This document shows positions 24,901-34,700 of a stretch of 62,412 nucleotides of DNA, piece after piece. Within the stretch, counting starts at the first letter, position 1; each line of letters opens with the position of its first letter. Source of the DNA: Nostoc sp. WHI (lineage in GTDB: Bacteria > Cyanobacteriota > Cyanobacteriia > Cyanobacteriales > Nostocaceae); assembly GCF_015714725.1 (NCBI RefSeq), contig NZ_WBKM01000340.1, positions 1 to 62,412 on the forward strand. Reading direction: 5' to 3'. The notes under the pieces were generated by a model. It worked only from the letters and a program-made list of their open reading frames with translations. It had not been told where the DNA came from and did no database searches. The translations under genes were made by a program, and so were the position numbers.

Positions 24901-25005
24901 TTAGATGCAGCCAAAGAACTGCGGGAGAAGTTGATTCAATACGCTGCGGATACTAAAGACAATACGGTGAGTAATACCTTTGTGCAGTTGTTGAGAACTA
25001 GATAA
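21985..25005 (+). CDS. HEAT-repeat membrane protein with NACHT-like NTPase domain
   Basis: 1,006 residues. The order is an N-terminal hydrophobic signal/anchor, then about nine HEAT repeats of 35 residues (105 bp each, nearly identical at DNA level), then a spacer. Two transmembrane helices follow (near 548-564 and 582-598), then a P-loop NTPase with Walker A GDSGLGKS (near 656) and Walker B-like AIDICIDGLNEV (near 715). The C-terminal helical part resembles STAND/NACHT winged-helix regions (PMDLTVVALMLSQG; FRHDKIMDFFLVQNFL). This layout suggests a membrane-bound signalling ATPase that senses through HEAT repeats, as in conflict or stress systems; the ligand is unknown. ATG 21985 is preferred over TTG 21973. 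Confidence 0.8.
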   Translation: MLTIPRHTSKLSLFFIFCFTLLLTFLLSLSWVNAKETPKPNPQDWQINGILAALDDGHDQVKGGALYQLVQYDLKDLKSLGKKPEDVAQKAAKILKDKSVESDVRSRAAVALGNLGEAAKPYVKDIADFLKDKTVDSNLRSRAAEALGNLGEPAKPYVKDIADFLRDKTVESDVRVSAAVALGNLGEAAKPYVKDIADFLRDKTVDSNLRCRAAEALGNLGEAAKPYVQDIADFLQYKTFDSNLRSCAAEALGNLGEPAKRYVKSIADFLKNKTVDSNVRGSVAVALGNLGEVAKPYVKDIADFLKDKTVDSNVRGSVAVALGNLGEAAKPYVKDIADFLKDKTVDSTVRGNVAVVRGNVAVALGNLGEAAKPYVKDILDLLNDKTVDPNVRSVVAQALGKIEQLNLNNIVVILDSVYYAGQSEFETWRFFTYFLSGGTDEVKTLLTWLGTPKAIPDKLTHAEGVKTLEIFRQTWEPSQELDQLRKDLAQQISEVAANKNVPWKLQDIGLLQSHYNNLKKVNSTNANAVQSAIDNLEGWRWFVNSRNTILIHIAFWLALIFAYPKFPQVQAIFFWNPWVRRILGVGYVGFLLTWVPFLRHKLFEPFKPSLLADAGLDNFHDQSYFPESKVKVPASGDIQPISAALPSIQGQIILEGDSGLGKSMFLRHLLKTSQRIVVYLPAQKCHKGVIEAIQDKLHGQAQDAGFLKNLIYSGAIDICIDGLNEVTAETRAKICQFVESYFRGNIIMTTQPLEWTPPSTAKTYYLQPLEQQQIQEFLMSRQPRLPKDAKIQGADYAQASTSYLTEVLKEQQAKEELNAVRRILSNPMDLTVVALMLSQGKDPNLFRLQEQQYNLMATEYLQEWSQEFPLKRFSAAVYQMRLEDKQALPGDEFHQIVMSLEDEKYKMVVSRQWQDEKSAAKKEWYFRHDKIMDFFLVQNFLGETDAAEGLLVDRMGDPRFRGVYFLLATLLPLDAAKELREKLIQYAADTKDNTVSNTFVQLLRTR

Positions 25006-25170
25006 TTCGTAATTCGTAATTCGTAATTCGTAATTTTAAGGAACAATATTAGGGCTTCTCGTTTGGATGCAATAGATTTTGACCTCTCTCCAAACCTCTC
25101 TCCTAAAAGGAGAGAGGCTTTGAATCTTACTCCCCTTCCCTTGTAGGGAAGGGGCTGGGGGTTAGGTCTG
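25006..25170. repeat. tandem TTCGTAA heptamers and G-rich/C-rich repeat
   Basis: Five tandem TTCGTAA words (25007-25035) are followed by CCTCTCTCC...GGAGAGAGG (25083-25109) and CCCCTTCCCTTGTAGGGAAGGGG (25133-25155) inverted repeats. They lie between convergent genes and may serve as a terminator. Confidence 0.6.
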
Positions 25171-25237
25171 TATTGAACTCAACCGAGAAAGTTAGTGTCG
25201 ATGACCACTCGGAACGTCATGCTTGGTGAAAATGTTT

Positions 25238-26080
25238 CTACTTATTGCCGCACAATAAGCCAAACCGAACTAACCCACGCTCATAACCGCGACGCATCAA
25301 CCCCAGTGACAACGCTCCTTGAATGGTAGTCCAACCGGCATTTAGTAAGCCCCAAAGAGCTTGGGGGGTGAACGCGGAATCAATGACGACATTCCAAAAG
25401 GGGGCGACGGCGGTTGACCAATCGGCGGTGCGGATATTATGTAATGGTAGTTGAAGTGCGATCGCTTCATACTCTGGCAAAGAAATTACATAAGGCAAAC
25501 AATACACCCGATAAATATCCTGCAAGTGCTTTTCTTCATCCGCAGTCAGTGGTAACTTATCAGTCGGTCGATGACACCAAGTGACCATAATCAAAATGCC
25601 ACCTGGTTTTAACACCCGGTAGCACTCCTGGAGAAACTTCGTTTTATCTGGCATGTGTTCACCACTTTCCAGCGACCAAACCAAGTCAAAAGAATCGTCA
25701 GCAAAGGGCATTTCTTGGGCATTGGCTACGTGAAACTGTGTTCTCAGACTCAAACCAGCCTCTATTGCGCGTTCCGTTGCTCTGGCAGCTTGCACAGGAC
25801 TCAATGTAATCCCTGTAGCTCTAGCATTAAACTTTTCTGCTAAGTATAAAGAACTGCCGCCAATACCACAACCCACATCTAGGATATTTGACGCTGCTTT
25901 TACCCCTGCCCAATTGAGCAATTCTTCGATTAAATCAATTTGAGCCTGACGACGGTCTTTTTTCTGGCTACCATCAGCGCCGTAATAGCCGTGGTGCATG
26001 TGTTCGCCCCAAATCTGTTCCCACAGACCAGAGGAAGCATCGTAAAATTGCTGGATTTGCTGGTAAAGTGTTGCACTCAT
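25238..26080 (-). CDS. gamma-tocopherol methyltransferase-type SAM methyltransferase
   Basis: 280 residues of class I methyltransferase fold. The SAM motif I is LDVGCGIGGSS (67-77), motif II is DSFDLVWSLESGEHM, and motif III is LKPGGILIMVTW. The N-terminus QFYDASSGLWEQIWGEHMHHGYY is the pattern of plant and cyanobacterial gamma-tocopherol methyltransferases (VTE4), which add the last methyl group to make alpha-tocopherol. Related enzymes methylate MPBQ, sterol-like or phosphobase substrates, so the substrate is a family-based inference. It stands alone and ends close to repeats. Confidence 0.78.
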   Translation of the reverse strand: MSATLYQQIQQFYDASSGLWEQIWGEHMHHGYYGADGSQKKDRRQAQIDLIEELLNWAGVKAASNILDVGCGIGGSSLYLAEKFNARATGITLSPVQAARATERAIEAGLSLRTQFHVANAQEMPFADDSFDLVWSLESGEHMPDKTKFLQECYRVLKPGGILIMVTWCHRPTDKLPLTADEEKHLQDIYRVYCLPYVISLPEYEAIALQLPLHNIRTADWSTAVAPFWNVVIDSAFTPQALWGLLNAGWTTIQGALSLGLMRRGYERGLVRFGLLCGNK

Positions 26081-26236
26081 GAAAAAAACAGTGTTAAGAC
26101 AAAGCCGAATTTAAAAAACATACTGGTAGGCTACCACGTATGTTTTTAATTAAATAAGGTGTTTTTGTTTCCAGAGAGGGTGAACCCCAGTTTATCTTCC
26201 CTGGAAAAAAGTTTATAAATTTTACCTTAGTATGAC

Positions 26237-27574
26237 ATGACCGTTGCTCGCACAATTTGTTTAGGATTTCTGGCTGTTATCGCTCTAGGTACTATTCTGT
26301 TGATGATGCCTTTCTCGACCAGCGATGGTACGTGGAATGACATAATTGTGGCGCTATTCACCTCCACATCCGCAGTTTGTGTTACGGGTTTATCAGTAGT
26401 TGATCCTGGTACTTATTTTTCCTTTTGGGGCCAATTTTTTATTGCACTATTAGCTCAGATTGGCGGGTTGGGTTATATGACAACTACCACATTTCTGATT
26501 TTGCTTCTTGGACGTAAGTTTAATATGCGGCAAAAAATAGCAATTCAACAAGCTTTAGACCGACCGGGGATGAGTGGTAGCACCCAAGTTATCCGTTCAA
26601 TTATTGCTACAACTTTAATCTTTGAAATTACAGGCGCATTCTTACTTTTGCCAGCTTTTGTTCCTGAGTATGGATGGAGTCAAGGACTCTGGTTAGCAAT
26701 TTTTCATAGTATCAATGCTTGGAATAATGCTGGTTTTAGTTTATTTAAAGATAACTTAATTGGGTATCAGTCATCTTTCTTAGTAGTCTTTACAATCACA
26801 ACGTTAATTATCTTTGGGGGGATTGGCTATCAGGTAATTTTGGAAATATATCTTTGGTTACGTGATCGCCTTTTCAAACAATCTATGAAAATCCAAATAT
26901 TTTCTCTAGATTTTAAAGTTGCAACTAGCACAACTATTATATTATTAGTAATAGGGTCAGTTGCCTTTTTCTGTATAGAGATCAGAAACCCTGAAACATT
27001 TGGTTATTTAAATTTACGTGACCAGATATTAGTAGCTTGGTTTCAATCAGTTACTCCTAGAACTGCTGGTTTTAACACCATTGATATTGGTAAAATGACC
27101 ACCGCTGGTCTATTTATTACGATTGCGCTAATGTTTCTTGGTGCAAGTCCAGGTGGTACGGGAGGAGGCATGAAAACAACAACTCTGAGAGTCTTAACCA
27201 GTTGCACCAAAGCGATTCTCCAGGGTAAAGAAGAAGTTTTATTGTATGATCGCAAGATAGCAATATCTTTAATTTTGAAAGCTGTGGGTGTGTTGGTGGC
27301 TTCAGTAGCAACCGTGATTTTAGCTACTATCCTAATAAGCCTTACAGATCCAAGGTTGGATTTTATTAAAATTTTGTTTGAAGTGGTATCAGCCTTCGCC
27401 ACCGTAGGGCTTTCTACAGGCATTACAGCAAGTATCTCTACAGCAGCAAAGCTCATCTTAATTGTCACGATGTACGTTGGACGAGTAGGTGTTTTACTAC
27501 TGATGTCCGCAGTATTAGGAGATCCACGTCCTACTAGAATTCACTATCCTGAAGAAAATTTACTTGTGGGATAG
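26237..27574 (+). CDS. ktrB: TrkH/KtrB-type potassium transporter membrane subunit
   Basis: 445 residues with about 8-10 membrane helices and four P-loop-like repeats. The selectivity segments can be seen as STSAVCVTGLS (near 40), INAWNNAGFSLF (near 160), TPRTAGFNTID (near 273) and ATVGLSTGI (near 390), each with the conserved Gly. The characteristic GGxGGGMKTTT segment (GASPGGTGGGMKTTTLRV) is present. It makes the K+/Na+-driven uptake pore with KtrA. The gene is followed by ktrA after 164 bases, so the pair is complete; a KtrE is not nearby. Confidence 0.93.
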   Translation: MTVARTICLGFLAVIALGTILLMMPFSTSDGTWNDIIVALFTSTSAVCVTGLSVVDPGTYFSFWGQFFIALLAQIGGLGYMTTTTFLILLLGRKFNMRQKIAIQQALDRPGMSGSTQVIRSIIATTLIFEITGAFLLLPAFVPEYGWSQGLWLAIFHSINAWNNAGFSLFKDNLIGYQSSFLVVFTITTLIIFGGIGYQVILEIYLWLRDRLFKQSMKIQIFSLDFKVATSTTIILLVIGSVAFFCIEIRNPETFGYLNLRDQILVAWFQSVTPRTAGFNTIDIGKMTTAGLFITIALMFLGASPGGTGGGMKTTTLRVLTSCTKAILQGKEEVLLYDRKIAISLILKAVGVLVASVATVILATILISLTDPRLDFIKILFEVVSAFATVGLSTGITASISTAAKLILIVTMYVGRVGVLLLMSAVLGDPRPTRIHYPEENLLVG

Positions 27575-27738
27575 TTAGGGAGTGAGGGGAGAATAATTAT
27601 TGACAGATAACTAATGGCTAATGGCTAATGAATAAAGTGATAAAATATACAGTGGAAGGCAAAAAATAAAATTTTTAATTCAAGCGGTATAACCGTTTTT
27701 TGCTCTAAATACAGGGAGTCATAATAAGGATAACAACG

Positions 27739-28434
27739 GTGAATCTATCATCATTAAGTTTTTTTCGCAGTTTACGTAAAGATAACCACCAATTTGCTGT
27801 AATTGGGTTAGGTCGTTTTGGTAGATCCGTTTGTTCAACACTGCACAATTTTGGTTATCAAGTGCTGGCAACAGATATTGATGAAAAACGAGTTTCAGAA
27901 GCATTAACTGAGGGAATAGTTGGTCATGCTTTGCAACTAGACTCTACAGAACCAGCCGCACTCAAAGAAGCTGGAATTTTTGAATTTGATACTGTAATTG
28001 TAGCGATTGGCAACTACGTTCAGGAAAGTATTATAACCACCCTAAATGTTAAAGAGGCTGGTGTACCCCACGTAGTTGCCAAAGCTTCTAGTGAAGTTCA
28101 CCGTAAACTGTTGCAGCGAGTAGGAGCAGATCATGTTGTTTTTCCTGAGTATGAAGCGGGTTGCGCTTTAGCGCGTACCCTTACCAAACCAGCAATCTTA
28201 GATCGGTTTGACCTCGACCCAGATAACAGTATTGTAGAGTTGATTGTGCCTGATGAATTTCACGGCAAAACAATCACTGAGCTTCAACTTCGTAACCGCT
28301 ACGGTTTAAATTTGCTAGCAGTGAGTCAGGATGGTAAATTTCAAATTAATCCTGTCCCTACTAAGCGTTTAGAGCGTGGTTCAGCAATGGTAGTTATTGG
28401 TTGCAATAAAGATATCAATCGTTTGCCAATTTAA
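27739..28434 (+). CDS. ktrA: potassium uptake regulatory subunit (RCK domain)
   Basis: 231 residues with an RCK_N Rossmann domain (GLGRFGRS with Gly23, Gly25 and Gly28, then an acidic ATDIDE that binds the nucleotide ribose) and a C-terminal RCK_C domain (NSIVELIVPDEFHGKTITEL). It binds ATP/ADP or NAD(H) and gates the KtrB pore. It starts at GTG 27739. An AAGGA lies about 9 bases upstream, which supports this start over downstream Met codons. Confidence 0.93.
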   Translation: MNLSSLSFFRSLRKDNHQFAVIGLGRFGRSVCSTLHNFGYQVLATDIDEKRVSEALTEGIVGHALQLDSTEPAALKEAGIFEFDTVIVAIGNYVQESIITTLNVKEAGVPHVVAKASSEVHRKLLQRVGADHVVFPEYEAGCALARTLTKPAILDRFDLDPDNSIVELIVPDEFHGKTITELQLRNRYGLNLLAVSQDGKFQINPVPTKRLERGSAMVVIGCNKDINRLPI

Positions 28435-28437
28435 AAA

Positions 28438-28880
28438 AGTTAAAAGTGACTCCCAAGTTATAGTAAGCTAAGGCATTTTTAGGATTTAGGCGAATAGCTT
28501 GCCGATAAGTGGCGATCGCAGGCTCTATTTGACCGAAACTAGGGTGTAGGGTGTGGGGTGTGGGGTGTAGGGTCAAAAGAAAAAACTCTCTTATTTATGT
28601 ACACCCAAGTACACCCTGATTTATTTCCTACCCCACACCCAACACCCTACCCCCTACACCCTGATTTATTTCCTACCCCCTACCCCCTATACCCAACACC
28701 CTTGTTTTTGACCTTGTTGGTGCAAGGCCGATCGCTAAGTTAAAATGAACATTGGCGTTGCCGCTATCTCGATTAATTGCTTGCTGGGATGCTGCGATCG
28801 CTTTTTGTAGCTGTCCTTGAGGTAAGTTAGGGTTTGACGCAAGGATATTATGTAATGTCAGCAACGCCAATCATTTAGAC
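28438..28880 (-). pseudogene. TPR protein remnant split by G-rich minisatellite
   Basis: On the minus strand the 5' part (28880-28720) encodes TPR-like LQKAIAASQQAINRDSGNANVHFNLA. The 3' part (about 28540-28440) encodes FGQIEPAIATYRQAIRLNPKN and AYYNLGV, also TPR. Between them lies about 150 bases of GGTGTAGGGTGTGGGGTG-type low-complexity DNA that breaks the frame. No start codon with an upstream domain is visible. This is best read as a decayed TPR gene. Confidence 0.6.
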
Positions 28881-29975
28881 TTAAACTAAGCTAGAAACTC
28901 GGGTAGTGAACTTTGACATTGCAAATGTGCTATCGCTTTTAGACCAACGGCCAAAGAATTTGCTGACGCTGGCTAATTCTTGCATTAATTCTTCAAATGC
29001 TTCCAATGTCAAAGACTGCGGCCCATCAGAAAGTGCTTTGGCTGGGTTGGGGTGTACCTCAATCATCAAAGAATCTGCACCAGCAGCAATAGAAGCCATA
29101 GACATAGTTGAAACAAACTCTGATTTACCAGTGGCGTGGCTAGGATCAATCATGATAGGTAAATGAGTCAGCGATCGCAATACTGGAATTGCAGATATAT
29201 CTAAAGTGTTACGTGTATATTCTCGGTCAAAGGTGCGAATTCCTCGTTCGCACAAAATCACATTGGGATTACCTGCTGCCAGAACATACTCGGCTGACAT
29301 CAACCAATCTTCAATAGTTGCAGCTAGACCCCGCTTCAAGAGTACTGGCTTCCCAATAGCACCAAGTTTCTTCAGCAGTGAGAAATTCTGCATATTACGG
29401 GCACCAATTTGGATCACATCTGCCACTTCCGCAACCTTGTCCAACTCAGCTGCATCCATCAGTTCTGTGATAATTCCTAAGCCGGTAACTTCTCTAGCTT
29501 TTGCTAGTAAACCTAAGGCACTCTCACCGTGACCTTGAAAAGCGTAAGGAGAGCTACGAGGTTTATATGCACCACCTCGCAGAAACTGCGCTCCAGATGC
29601 TTTTACTACTTGCGCTGTTTCAATAATCATTTCTTCATTTTCAACAGAGCAAGGACCAGCAACTATAACTAAAGGATGCTTTTGACCAAAGGTTACAGGC
29701 CCATTGGGTGTGGGTACTACTACTTCACTATGTTCTCCATAGCGGAATTCCAAAGAAGCGCGTTTAAAGGGCTTTTTCACCCGGATAACTTGTTCGATAA
29801 AAGGACTGATGTTTTGAATTTGGCTAGGATCAAGTTCTGCGGTTTCGCCTACTAAACCAATAACTGTTTTGTGCTGACCCTTACATATTTCTCCTGTAAG
29901 TTCACGACGACTAATTTCTGCCGCTACGCGCTCAATTTCAGTGGATGGAGTACCCAGTTTCATAACTATAATCAT
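28881..29975 (-). CDS. aroF: 3-deoxy-7-phosphoheptulonate synthase (DAHP synthase, type I-beta)
   Basis: 364 residues. It condenses PEP and erythrose 4-phosphate in the first step of the shikimate pathway. The N-terminal ferredoxin-like regulatory domain (about 1-70) is typical of the I-beta class and is a known site of Phe/Tyr feedback control. The catalytic barrel carries AGPCSVE (106-112), GGAYKPRSSPYAFQG, QIGARNMQNF and DPSHATGK. The last about 20 residues vary. The gene is alone on the minus strand. Confidence 0.93.
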   Translation of the reverse strand: MIIVMKLGTPSTEIERVAAEISRRELTGEICKGQHKTVIGLVGETAELDPSQIQNISPFIEQVIRVKKPFKRASLEFRYGEHSEVVVPTPNGPVTFGQKHPLVIVAGPCSVENEEMIIETAQVVKASGAQFLRGGAYKPRSSPYAFQGHGESALGLLAKAREVTGLGIITELMDAAELDKVAEVADVIQIGARNMQNFSLLKKLGAIGKPVLLKRGLAATIEDWLMSAEYVLAAGNPNVILCERGIRTFDREYTRNTLDISAIPVLRSLTHLPIMIDPSHATGKSEFVSTMSMASIAAGADSLMIEVHPNPAKALSDGPQSLTLEAFEELMQELASVSKFFGRWSKSDSTFAMSKFTTRVSSLV

Positions 29976-30454
29976 AGTGATTAATTTCCTTAAAGATTTC
30001 AGTTTGTTTATGGACTTGTGAGAGTTCTTCGAATGTGTAAACTTGCGATTGAATCCTCAAATATCAATCGGACTACTTGGAATGTTTTACGCAAGTCTCT
30101 AAAAACTTTATATTTCTTTAATTGGGACTGTATATTTCTTTACATTCTGACTATCTGACGACAAGCCGCTTTACGTCTACGCCCACCAAATCTCAAAGCC
30201 TTAAAGCTACGTTGTCTATTCTCAATAAAAGTGAGTTTTTATCGAGAAAAATAAGGGCTAATTTGTCAAGTTAGCAAGAAAATACAAGCCTTGTAAGCTT
30301 TATAAAACAATGGTTTTAAGATTGTTAAGAAAAATGTTACTAATGGATAAGTATCTAGAGGATTTCTCCCTGCCCTCTTCCCCCTGCCCCCTCCCTCAAA
30401 AATTGGTGTTTAGACTAGAACATAATAAAATGCAGAAGATCAAACAAAACTCTT
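29976..30454. other. intergenic region between aroF and ureE
   Basis: About 480 bases between divergent genes, AT-rich, with HIP-like repeats and a short CTGCCC low-complexity run near 30370-30400. It should hold both promoters. No structured RNA was recognised. Confidence 0.4.
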
Positions 30455-30901
30455 GTGCTGACATTTACCCAACTTAAACCACCTAACCCTGATGCCACAG
30501 TCATTTTTACTCTGGCGCTGACAGCAGAAGAACGTACCCGCAGCCGCCATCGCTTTGAAACGGAAGATGGCAAGGTTGTATTTTTGCATTTACCTAGAGG
30601 AACTGTCTTACACGATGGTGATATTCTCCAAGAAGAAACTCACGGCAGTTTAATCAGAATTATTGCCAAATCAGAACTAGTGCTGACTGCCTTTGCCCAA
30701 ACACCGCTTTTATTACTACGGGCGGCATACCATTTAGGAAATCGCCATATACCTGTAGAAATTACCCTGACTTATTTACGCTTGTCCTCAGATTCCGTTT
30801 TACGCACGATGTTAGAACAACTGGGGTTAGAAATTAAAGAGGAAATTTTACCGTTTCAGCCAGAATTGGGAGCTTATGGACAACACCATGACGCTCACTG
30901 A
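30455..30901 (+). CDS. ureE: urease accessory protein UreE
   Basis: 148 residues. The UreE N-terminal domain (SRHRFETEDGKVVFLHLPRG) and the C-terminal metal-binding domain (YHLGNRHIPVEI, near residues 91-102, with conserved His) are present. The C-terminus ends GAYGQHHDAH, a short His-rich tail that can bind nickel. UreE delivers Ni to urease. It starts at GTG 30455 and overlaps ureF by 26 bases, so the two are translationally coupled. Confidence 0.92.
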   Translation: MLTFTQLKPPNPDATVIFTLALTAEERTRSRHRFETEDGKVVFLHLPRGTVLHDGDILQEETHGSLIRIIAKSELVLTAFAQTPLLLLRAAYHLGNRHIPVEITLTYLRLSSDSVLRTMLEQLGLEIKEEILPFQPELGAYGQHHDAH

Positions 30902-31568
30902 CAACCATCTTTTGAGTATTTTGCAGCTGGCTAGCCCCGCTTTGCCTGTGGGAGCATATAGCTATTCTGAAGGCTTGGAAACGCTGGTGGAAAATGGCAT
31001 CATTGCCAACCAAGCACATCTCAAACACTGGTTAGAAGCAGAGTTGCTCTACGGGGCAATTCGGTTAGATGCAGCAGTGATGGTACGATCTGAGCAAGCT
31101 GCAAAAATGGGTGATATGGAGTCGCTATGTCGTTGGAATCTGTGGTTATCTGCTGCTAGAGAAACAGAAGAGTTACGCGCCTCTAGTTGGCAGATGGGGC
31201 GATCGCTGATTCAATTACTTGGTAAACTAGAATCGCAGATAGTGCCTATTGCCAAGGCTGTGGGTAATCCTTGCAATTATGCGATCGCTTTTGGCATTGC
31301 TGTTGCCCATTGGCAAATTAGTGTCAACGCCGGATTACTGGGATATCTGCATAGTTGGGCAAGTAATTTGATTACTGCTGGCGTGAAACTGATTCCTCTT
31401 GGACAAACAGCAGGACAGATTTTATTGCTAGATTTGCAGCCATTAATTAATACTGCGGCGTTAGAAATTCTAGCGTTGAAGGATGATGAACTCGGTTGTT
31501 GTAGTTGGGGTTTGTCACTGGCGAGTATGCAGCATGAAACGCAGTATACAAGATTGTTTAGGAGTTAG
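30876..31568 (+). CDS. ureF: urease accessory protein UreF
   Basis: 230 residues, all-helical UreF family. The opening LLSILQLASPALPVGAYSYSEGLETLVENG is diagnostic. UreF works with UreD/UreH and UreG to activate apo-urease, and gates GTP hydrolysis by UreG. No ureG follows in the window: after 138 bases of short repeats the next gene is the large DUF4157 protein. A second in-frame ATG four codons later may be the real start. Confidence 0.92.
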   Translation: MDNTMTLTDNHLLSILQLASPALPVGAYSYSEGLETLVENGIIANQAHLKHWLEAELLYGAIRLDAAVMVRSEQAAKMGDMESLCRWNLWLSAARETEELRASSWQMGRSLIQLLGKLESQIVPIAKAVGNPCNYAIAFGIAVAHWQISVNAGLLGYLHSWASNLITAGVKLIPLGQTAGQILLLDLQPLINTAALEILALKDDELGCCSWGLSLASMQHETQYTRLFRS

Positions 31569-31706
31569 TCATTGGTCATTGGTCAGAGTGGGTTTGCCGA
31601 AAATTTAGACTTTTGACGAATTGTGTTAAGAGTGCGATCGCTGTACTTTAGATGTTAGTAACAGTAAAATACTCATCGACCCACTGCTTGGGCATCAGGA
31701 GAAAAA

Positions 31707-34700
31707 ATGAGAGAACGCATAGGCCAGCCTAAAAAAGCTCCCACTGCTTCCTTCTCAATCCCTACACTCAAAGAACCAACACGCAATTTTGGTTTAAACT
31801 CCTCTGGTGCTTCATCCCAAGCAACAAGTGAGGTGCGATGCCTACGGCGGCAAGCTACGCAAAACTTACCTTTACGGCACGACATTAGTCGAATATCACT
31901 GCGCCCACAAACCAAACTCACAGTTAACCAGCCAGGAGATGTTTACGAGCAGGAAGCTGATAGAGTAGCAGGGCAGGTCATGCAGACGATAAGCGAACCT
32001 GTAAATAAACAATCTGTGCAACGGGAAGAATTGCCAGAGGAAGAAGAAGAATTACAAATGAAATCCCTGGTAAATTCCGATATTTCGCTGCAACGGGAAG
32101 AATTGCCAGAGGAAGAAGAAGAATTACAAATGAAATCCCTGGCAAATTCCAATATTTCGCTGCAACGGGAAGAATTGCCAGAGGAAGAAGAAGAATTACA
32201 AATGAAGCCCCTTACTGCTTCGCCCCAAGCAGTTACCGGGGTGCAACGCTCAAACAAACCTCTCACCCACGACATTAGTCGAATGTCACTGCGTCTACAA
32301 ACAAGACTCACAGTTAACCAGCCAGGAGATATTTACGAGCAGGAAGCTGATAGAGTAGCAGGGCAGGTAATGCAGAAAATGAGCAAGCCGGGAAATCGCC
32401 AATCTATCCAACGGGAAGCATTGCCAGAAGAAGAATTACAAATGAAATCCCTAGCAAATTCCATTACTCCTGTAGTGCAGCGTCAGGGTGGTGGAGTGGC
32501 AGCTACCTCCGACCTGGAAACCTCAATCCAACAAGCACGCGGCAGTGGACAGCCACTCGCAGACGATATCCGCCAACCAATGGAACAGTCCTTTGGAACT
32601 GACTTCAGTGGTGTCAAAATCCATACAGATAGCCGCTCTGACCAGCTCAACCAATCCGTCCAAGCGCGTGCTTTTACAACAGGACAGGATATCTTCTTCC
32701 GTCAAGGAGAATATGCTCCAGAAAGTCATGGAGGGAAAGAATTACTTGCCCATGAGTTGACTCATGTTGTGCAGCAAAATGGCGGTGCTGTGCAGCGGAA
32801 AATACTTTCTAACCCAGAGACGAAGGAAAATAAAATACAGGCAAAAGCCCTAGATTCTGGACAATCACTAGCAACCGAACTCAGGGGAAACCCGCAAAAA
32901 AAAACTGAGCAGGATAACCAGGGACAGTCACAACAGGTAGATTTGCAGGCTAAAACTGAGACAGGAGAGTCCAAGGGTCAGGTTACAACAAAAAAAGGTG
33001 CGATCGCCGATACGCCTCCAAGTGATGGAAATGGTGCGTCAGCAGTAAATCCCCCAGCAGCGCAGAACAAAGACAATCCACAGAAACAAACTGAGCAAGA
33101 TAAGCAAGGGCAGCTAGAACAAGCAGCTCCCAAAGCTAAAATTGACACAGAAGGGCAGGTTCAGGCAGTAGCAGGCAAAGGCGAGGTTGCAGGATTATCT
33201 GGAACAGCAGGTGGGCAAGTGAAGGAAGCGCCTGTGAGTAATGCTCAGACAGAACAAGTTGTTCATGATGCGAATGGTAAAAAGCAGCCAACTACTGAAG
33301 TCAAAGCTGATGCGACACCAAAGCTCGCATTGTTAACGCCAGATATAGCAGGTGTAGCAACCCAAGCCTTCGCTCCTATAACTAATGGAGTGCAGCCAGA
33401 TACCCAAACTCCCCAGAGTACTACAGATAAAGAAGGCTCGGATGAATTTGCTCAATTCCTCCAGCAAGCAGATGCACAACGAGAGGGACTGCTTCAGTCG
33501 GCTGAACAAAAGAAACAGCAAATTCGGGCTGCTACTGAGGCACAAAAGCAGAACGCTCAACAGTCTATATCAACAGAAGAGAAACGCCTCGAAGAAATTT
33601 GTAACCAAGCAATTGAGCGCATCGAGCAATCAACAGCACGTATACGCACCCAAATTCTGTCAGATAGGGATGCAAAGGTAGAAGCTACACGAACTGGTAC
33701 ACAGAATGAGCTGAATAATCTTAAGCAGACAGTTCTGGAAAAACAAAACGCCCTAAGAAAAATGGGCGACAATAAAGCTACAGCAATTACCAGTGTAGGA
33801 CAAGAGCAAAGTCAACGCGCCATCAACGTTAGCAACCAAAAGGCTTCTCAAGCTCAAACCTTTACTAATAGTAAAGTGCAGCAGTATGCAAGCTCAGAAC
33901 ATGGCAGTGATATTGCCCGTGGCGCTCAACAAATGGCTGCCAAAGCTACTCCAGGTATGCAAAAAGCCGGAGACGATATGGCTCAAGCCGCTTCCAAGGG
34001 TGCGAATGAACTAGCAAGCAGTTTCCAAAATGGCGCAAGCCAGCTTGCCCAAAAATTCAATCAGGCATTGGAAGAAGGACAGACAAAGATTTTGCAGGTA
34101 CAAGACCAAACAATTTCAGTGCTGAATCAGATGGCTCAGGAGTCAGTGTCTCAGCTGGAAGCATCCAATAATGAGGCGGTAACGAAGCTCCAGGCTGGTA
34201 AACAAAATGCTGTGCAGCAGCTACGTAACAGCGCTCAAGGAGCTATATCAAACATTGATAAATCAGCAGAAAATTCTTGTGGTGAAGTGGATCAGGCGAC
34301 AACCCAAGCAACAGGTAAACTGAGTAACTTTACAGCTGAAGTAAGTGCCAACCTGAGTACAAATCAAGGCGAGGCGGGTTTACAAACCGTGCAAGCGGCC
34401 CAAACTCAACTCAGCCAATTCCGCAAAGAGTGGGATGCAGGACTTAACCGCTTTGGTATTGATGCAACACAAATACTACAAGATCAAGCAAAGGAGATCC
34501 ACGACCAGATAAGTAAACAGGTTGAGCAAGCTGCTGATCCTGTTCAAAAAGCAGCGACTGATTTCGAGACAAAGGGCGCTGATGCTTACAGTCAGGTGAG
34601 CCAGAAAATGGCAGAAACAGTCTCGAAGGCTACCGAGACCATGCACCAAGTCACAGGGGAGGCACAGAAAGAGCTTCAGAGACAAATCAGCGAGAGTGAG

